Shown in pieces: positions 59,001 to 64,000 of a stretch of DNA of 64,000 bases. The position numbers and the translations under genes were made by a program. The DNA lies in NCBI GenBank assembly GCA_036571765.1, contig BROE01000004.1:767016-831015 (forward strand), in the 5' to 3' direction. The notes under the pieces are model-generated. The model searched no databases. It saw nothing but the letters and a program-made list of their open reading frames with translations, and was not told where the DNA came from. Positions within the stretch are counted from its first letter, which is position 1. Each line of letters opens with the position of its first letter. Origin of the DNA: Plecoglossus altivelis. Lineage: Eukaryota > Chordata > Actinopteri > Osmeriformes > Plecoglossidae.

Positions 59001-60780
59001 TCAACAGACAAACAGATGGCATTTGCATTAATGTAGACGAGTTTTTGTAAAAACTAATCTGGCAGTCTTGTGGTGAGCAGCACATCAAAGAATGGATATC
59101 CATAATAAGGCACCTTGATATTTCCCATTGCAGCTTGAGAGATTTCTTCTCTCGCTGTCATTTTCTATTTCCTCTCATCTCTTGCTCATGACCTTAACTG
59201 TCTTGGAGCTCTCTGACTTCCTGAATGTTTATCAAATGCAAAGCAGTTCTTACTGATGTGTTTGAACGGCTCCACTTCACCATTGAAGCTCACACCAGGA
59301 ACAGAGATGCTGGCAGGCATGTTTCAAAGCATGTGATGAACAATTGTATTCCCCCCCGTGCTTGATAACGCCAATTACAGATGTATAAATATTTCTGATT
59401 AGTGTTTGTTTGTACTGGATACTGCAAAGTACTCGCTTAGTTATCAAGGTTCCAGCTGAGTTGAGCTAATTATGCGCACTCGGCTGTTCTAATTCTCAGT
59501 ACATCATGCTGTGGATGCCGTAAAAATAGATCGCTGCATCTGGTCTCTACGGAGTTCCGTGGCCACGAGCTCACGCTACAACACCTGAGTAGGACGTTGT
59601 TACGTAACACAGAGGGCCTACCGGTGCTCCATCCTCACACCCCTCCCCCTGACCCCCTTCCCCCTCCCCGACCCCCCACAGAGAGGATCACAGAGACGGC
59701 TCCTTATGTGTGTCGCTGGAGCCTGAGAACAGGGCCATGGGGCGCCTGGGAACCTGAACAAGGCCCACTAAGACACACAAGGGGGCAGCTGCAGAACCAG
59801 CTGGTTGTCTTCATGTGACAGTCTTCGGATCGAGACGCAAATATTTCCCTATAGTCTTAGATATCATGTACAATTGATGTCATTTTCTCCGCATCGCATT
59901 CTTTGAGACATTTCTTTGTCAATTCTCTTGTCTATATAAGCTTCACAACACGTTTTTAATGAGGAAGAAACGTATCCCTTTACGAAGCAAAATGTTAACG
60001 TGTCAGTTGTCCAGGTAGGACAAACAGCTAAATGTTCAGGCACAGAAAGCCCAACATCTATTGCCCTTTCGACTACAGGATCATGTCGTATCCAAGGACG
60101 ACCTCTGAGAATGTTTTAACGGATTATTGAAGTCCGCTTTAACTTATTTTTGGAGGAATGGGTGTGACTGATTTACCTCACATCCGTTTAATACGAATCC
60201 TATGGAGGCAGCCAAGCTAACAATGTCATAAATGTCAGAGCTACTTAACATAAAAATGGCATTCCTCATCCTACATTGCTGACTTTAACTGCAACTTTAG
60301 GAATTTGAAACGGAAACTGTTAAAATCATGGCAGGTACAAAACATCTTAAAAACGTAAACGGCAATGAATTCTGGCCACATATCTCATATCCTTTTCTTA
60401 CCATGTTGTTATATCAACACTTTATTCTCTTCCACGTTTCTGTTAAAGAAAGCTCTCTGTGATGGTCTGTCGAGAAATTAGCCTCTTTTATTTTCAGTAG
60501 CGTCCGTTGAAGACACCACGGAGGGGAGAGACAGAGAATAGGATGTTTATGAATAATTCAACACTGTGGTTTATTATTGTTTTTGCCTGTCTGCATCTGC
60601 CCAGGGGAAGGGATTCTGCTACTTTAGCTTCAGTCTCCATCCTAGTTCCCTCTTTTTAGTCCGCCTCTTCCAGCCCTGCGTCCATCTTGTGATATTACAC
60701 CTACATAATTTAGCACCCTCTGCTGCAGAACCTCCGTCCTGAACGCTGCTCTGACTCTGCTGACTGTCTGTCAATGTCCA
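56030..60780. other. Stretch upstream of the hs3st5 coding exons
   Basis: No coding exon supported. It holds one MITE (58008-58219), a G-rich patch at 57600-57625 and AT-rich unique DNA. Non-coding 5' exons and the promoter of hs3st5 may lie here but cannot be placed by eye. Confidence 0.4.
58008..58219. mobile_element. hAT-like MITE with perfect 8-bp target duplication
   Basis: The 212-bp element has near-perfect inverted ends (CAGGGGTCTCCAATCCTGGT ... ACCAGGATTGGAGACCCCTG). A perfect target duplication, CCCTAGGA, lies at 58000-58007 and 58220-58227. It is the best-preserved copy of the CAGGGGT family in the window and could serve as its local consensus. Confidence 0.95.
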
Positions 60781-60787
60781 CGCATGC

Positions 60788-61035
60788 AACCACACACACA
60801 CACACACACACACGCATGCAACCACACACACACACACACACACACGCACACATGCACACACACATGCACACAAATGCAACTACACACACACACACACACA
60901 CATGCACACGCACACACACACATGCACACGCACACACACACAAACACACGCGCACACACACATACTGAAACACACACACAAGCACACACACGCACACACA
61001 CAAGCACACAAACACACACACAAGCACACACACAA
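60788..61035 (+). repeat. CA-rich microsatellite
   Basis: About 250 bp of (CA)n with CATGCA, CGCA and AAGCA interruptions. Confidence 0.95.
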
Positions 61036-61039
61036 GTGA

Positions 61040-62420
61040 CACACAAGCACAGACCTGCCCATCACAGCAATGCATATCTCCTATATGGATATTAGTCAAA
61101 CAGAGACACTGGGACCATCCAATGGCATCAAACGACTGAACTTACCTGTTCTTCTAAACACTGGGACTACGAGCAACAGTTCCATCTAGAGTCGGCTATC
61201 TTGTTTTGTTTAATATTGTGCTAACCCTCTGACGCGTGCCTTGGCCTCTACTGCATCATTAAGGAGGCTGACAGCAAACCAGATGAAGTATGAAGGTCTG
61301 TTTTACGTTAGCAGCTAAGTGTACTAATGGGACTTGAGGTGTGGAAGGGGGAGGGAAGGGAGGGGGGTAGTGTGATTATGTGGGTGTGAACGGGTGTGTT
61401 GGAGGGGCTTCTGGCTCCATCTGTACCTGGAGGACAACCCTGAGCTACATCAGGCAGGAACACCTGCTGAGAGAGCGAGCTCTGGAGCTGATGTGCTCCC
61501 TCAACAGCTGTGCCTCTCTCCCCCTCCCCCTCTGCCCCCTCCTGAGAGGTGAATTAACCATCCTAATAACCAACCAACCAGCCTCCAGCCCTCCAATCCT
61601 CCAACCCTCCTCTCCAGCTCTGGAGACTGGGGAAACGCGGGGCCCGGCAGGGCCCCTGGTAGACAGGCGCTGGTGGATCCAGCCGCAGCTCAAAGCAGAG
61701 CCCCCTAGGGTAGTCTGGATTCTGCCCCGGCACCAGAGGAGGAGCGTTTGTACAATCACAACATCCCCAGGGCAACCCCTCTGTCGCCTCAACTCATCTG
61801 ATTCCCTTCCATTAATATGACATGCTGTCCCTCTGCACGGGGCCAGCCCCAGCAAGCACACAGCAAGGGGACACACTGACTGGGCACCGGTTCTTGTCAG
61901 GGGAAAGCATTTTCATTCCATTTCATGTCCGGGGAGGGAGTTCGGCTCAGTGAAACACTGTTGTGCCAGAAGCATCCCATGGATGCTGTCCTCCAGACAA
62001 GCTGGTGGTGTTTTAAAAAAAAAAAGCGTTTCTATGTCGACAGGAATCTGTGAAGGATATGCCTGGGCACTGAGCGTGAGCGCGTGTTTAAAACGGAGTT
62101 AATCCCTGTAACAAACAACTTCCACAGCATCTTAATATACTGTGCATTGCAGCCACCAAACCATCTACATCCCTTGCCGACAAGCACCAATACTCCTCCC
62201 ATGAAGAAGAAGCAGAGAAAACACTTATTTCTTTCTTCCGGTGATGATAGAATGCATGCTATTAAAATAACAATGTCAGATTATATCAAGAAGATGCTTA
62301 TCCTGTATGCATGGATTTATCTAGTAACCACATCATCTGCCCTTAGTTAGATACAGGCTACTCAGGACAGAGTGTATGTTGTAGCTTGGGGGACCTGATT
62401 TCTAAGGCTTCGCTGACGGG
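61040..62420. other. Gene-free stretch
   Basis: No supported exon. The overlapping open frames of 140-146 codons at 61380-61876 lie on both strands and have no recognisable domain. Confidence 0.4.
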
Positions 62421-62424
62421 AGAA

Positions 62425-62782
62425 AATGGGAGAGACAGAGGGAGACAGGGGAGAGAGAAGGAGGAGACAGAGTAAGGAGACATGGGTGACGAGACAGATC
62501 GGGAGACAAGGGAGAGACAAGAGGGAGACAGGCGGTGGGAGGCAGAAGGAGAGACAGAAGAAGAGGAAAGAGAGTGAGAGACAGAGGGGAGAACAAGAGG
62601 GAAGAGGACAGAGGGAGAACAGGGGGAATTCTGAATGAGACAGAGCGGTTAGACAGGGGAGAGAGAGGTAGAGTACAGAAGAAAGGAGAGACAGGGTGAG
62701 AGATAGATGGATGAACAGGGGGAATAGAGAGACTACAGAGGGGAATTTTTGACGAGGGGTTCGAGGAGATAAGGCGAGTGAA
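62425..62782 (+). repeat. Purine-rich GGGAGACA satellite, left of gap
   Basis: Irregular GAGACAGAGGGAGACAGG units adjoin the N gap; less regular than on the other side. Confidence 0.85.
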
Positions 62783-63263
62783 NNNNNNNNNNNNNNNNNN
62801 NNNNNNNNNNNNNNNNNNNNNNNNNNNNNNNNNNNNNNNNNNNNNNNNNNNNNNNNNNNNNNNNNNNNNNNNNNNNNNNNNNNNNNNNNNNNNNNNNNNN
62901 NNNNNNNNNNNNNNNNNNNNNNNNNNNNNNNNNNNNNNNNNNNNNNNNNNNNNNNNNNNNNNNNNNNNNNNNNNNNNNNNNNNNNNNNNNNNNNNNNNNN
63001 NNNNNNNNNNNNNNNNNNNNNNNNNNNNNNNNNNNNNNNNNNNNNNNNNNNNNNNNNNNNNNNNNNNNNNNNNNNNNNNNNNNNNNNNNNNNNNNNNNNN
63101 NNNNNNNNNNNNNNNNNNNNNNNNNNNNNNNNNNNNNNNNNNNNNNNNNNNNNNNNNNNNNNNNNNNNNNNNNNNNNNNNNNNNNNNNNNNNNNNNNNNN
63201 NNNNNNNNNNNNNNNNNNNNNNNNNNNNNNNNNNNNNNNNNNNNNNNNNNNNNNNNNNNNNNN
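62783..63263. other. Assembly gap (481 Ns)
   Basis: Run of N. Repeat on both sides implies it lies inside one purine satellite that could not be assembled; the true length is unknown. Confidence 0.99.
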
Positions 63264-63652
63264 AGAGGGAGACAGGGGAGAGACAGAGGGAGACAGGGGA
63301 GAGACAGAGGGAGACAGGGGAGAGACAGAGGGAGACAGAGGAGAGACAGAGGAGAGACAGGGGAGAGACAGAGGGAGACAGGGGAGAGACAGAGGGAGAC
63401 AGGGGAGAGAGAGGAGAGACAGAGGAGAGACAGGGTGAGAGATAGAGGGAGACAGGGGAGAGACAGAGGGAGACAGGGGAGAGACAGAGGAGAGACAGGG
63501 GGGAGAGAGGAGAGACAGGGGAGAGACAGGGTGACAGACAGAGGGAGACAGGGGAGAGACAGAGGGAGACAGAGGAGAGACAGAGGAGAGACATGGGAGA
63601 GACAGAGGGAGATAGAGGAGAGACAGAGGAGAGACAGGGGAGAGACAGGGTG
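63264..63652 (+). repeat. Purine-rich GGGAGACAGGGGAGAGACAGA satellite, right of gap
   Basis: Regular units of about 21 bp (AGAGGGAGACAGGGGAGAGAC) with shorter variants. The long Pro/Ser/Leu frames on the minus strand are artefacts. Confidence 0.93.
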
Positions 63653-63654
63653 AG

Positions 63655-64000
63655 TAAATTGTCTCAATTAATTTACCCCTCAGGAAGAACACATGTTCTG
63701 TAGTGTTACACATCATGTTCTTCAGTGTGTCACACTGACTAGTGTAAGTTTGAACTGAAAAGTTTGAGTGCGAGTCAGGAGGACCAAAGTTGAGGTAAAA
63801 GCCCACGCAGCCAGTGAGCTCAGCAGTTTCTCCAAACGCGTCCTTGCTGACCTCAACCCAGGAAACAAACTGCACCTCTTTCTCATCTCCTCCTCCTCCT
63901 CCTCCTCTCTTCAGCGTAGTCATGAGAATCATCCAGAGCGTGTCTTAATCTTTAACCTTTTTTGCTGTTGGTGCTTGTGGTTCTGATGCTCCACATGCAG
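63655..64000. other. Window end, no gene seen
   Basis: Unique DNA with a short CTC repeat near 63887-63906. No exon supported. Confidence 0.4.

Noticed and set aside
1..64000. CRISPR arrays, operons or prokaryotic mobile systems
   Set aside because: The tandem arrays have no unique spacers and the genes are spliced vertebrate genes; nothing prokaryotic is present.

Overview
The window is nuclear DNA of a ray-finned (teleost) fish. The grounds are spliced vertebrate genes with GT-AG introns, a methionine-rich fish-type gamma-M crystallin, fish-type dispersed repeats and abundant microsatellites. A separate hdac2 argues against zebrafish, which as far as I know keeps only hdac1. The species cannot be named from the sequence. 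One assembly gap of Ns lies at 62783-63263.

Layout. Positions 1-14500 hold no gene I can support: simple repeats, several minisatellites and two old dispersed repeats. A compact, apparently intronless gamma-M crystallin gene sits at 14672-15232 (+) with its own TATA box and poly(A) signal. Positions 15300-40500 are a gene-poor desert with large simple-sequence arrays. The right part is gene-bearing: marcks (+, two coding exons, 40879-42937), hdac2 (-, fourteen coding exons, 45882-52429) and hs3st5 (-, two coding exons, 54562-55991). From 56027 to the end I see no further coding exon; 5' non-coding exons of hs3st5 may lie there.

The order and orientation marcks(+) / hdac2(-) / hs3st5(-) matches human 6q21-q22 (MARCKS, HDAC2, HS3ST5), so this is a conserved synteny block. 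I worked out all exon boundaries by hand. The spliced products are 271 aa (Marcks), 489 aa (Hdac2) and 346 aa (Hs3st5), all with intact key residues. The genes do not form a pathway: they are a membrane/actin regulator, a chromatin deacetylase and a Golgi heparan sulfate sulfotransferase.

The most unusual features are in the hdac2 introns. Two hAT-like MITEs with perfect 8-bp target duplications inserted at or beside 5' splice sites. The one in intron 6 duplicated the donor itself. Intron 4 carries a 39-bp minisatellite that stays open in the reading frame of exon 5, and every unit offers an in-phase decoy CAG acceptor. Other hdac2 introns carry a further MITE, two opposed retroelement-like tails and short tandem arrays. 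The crystallin is notable because canonical vertebrate gamma-crystallin genes have introns.
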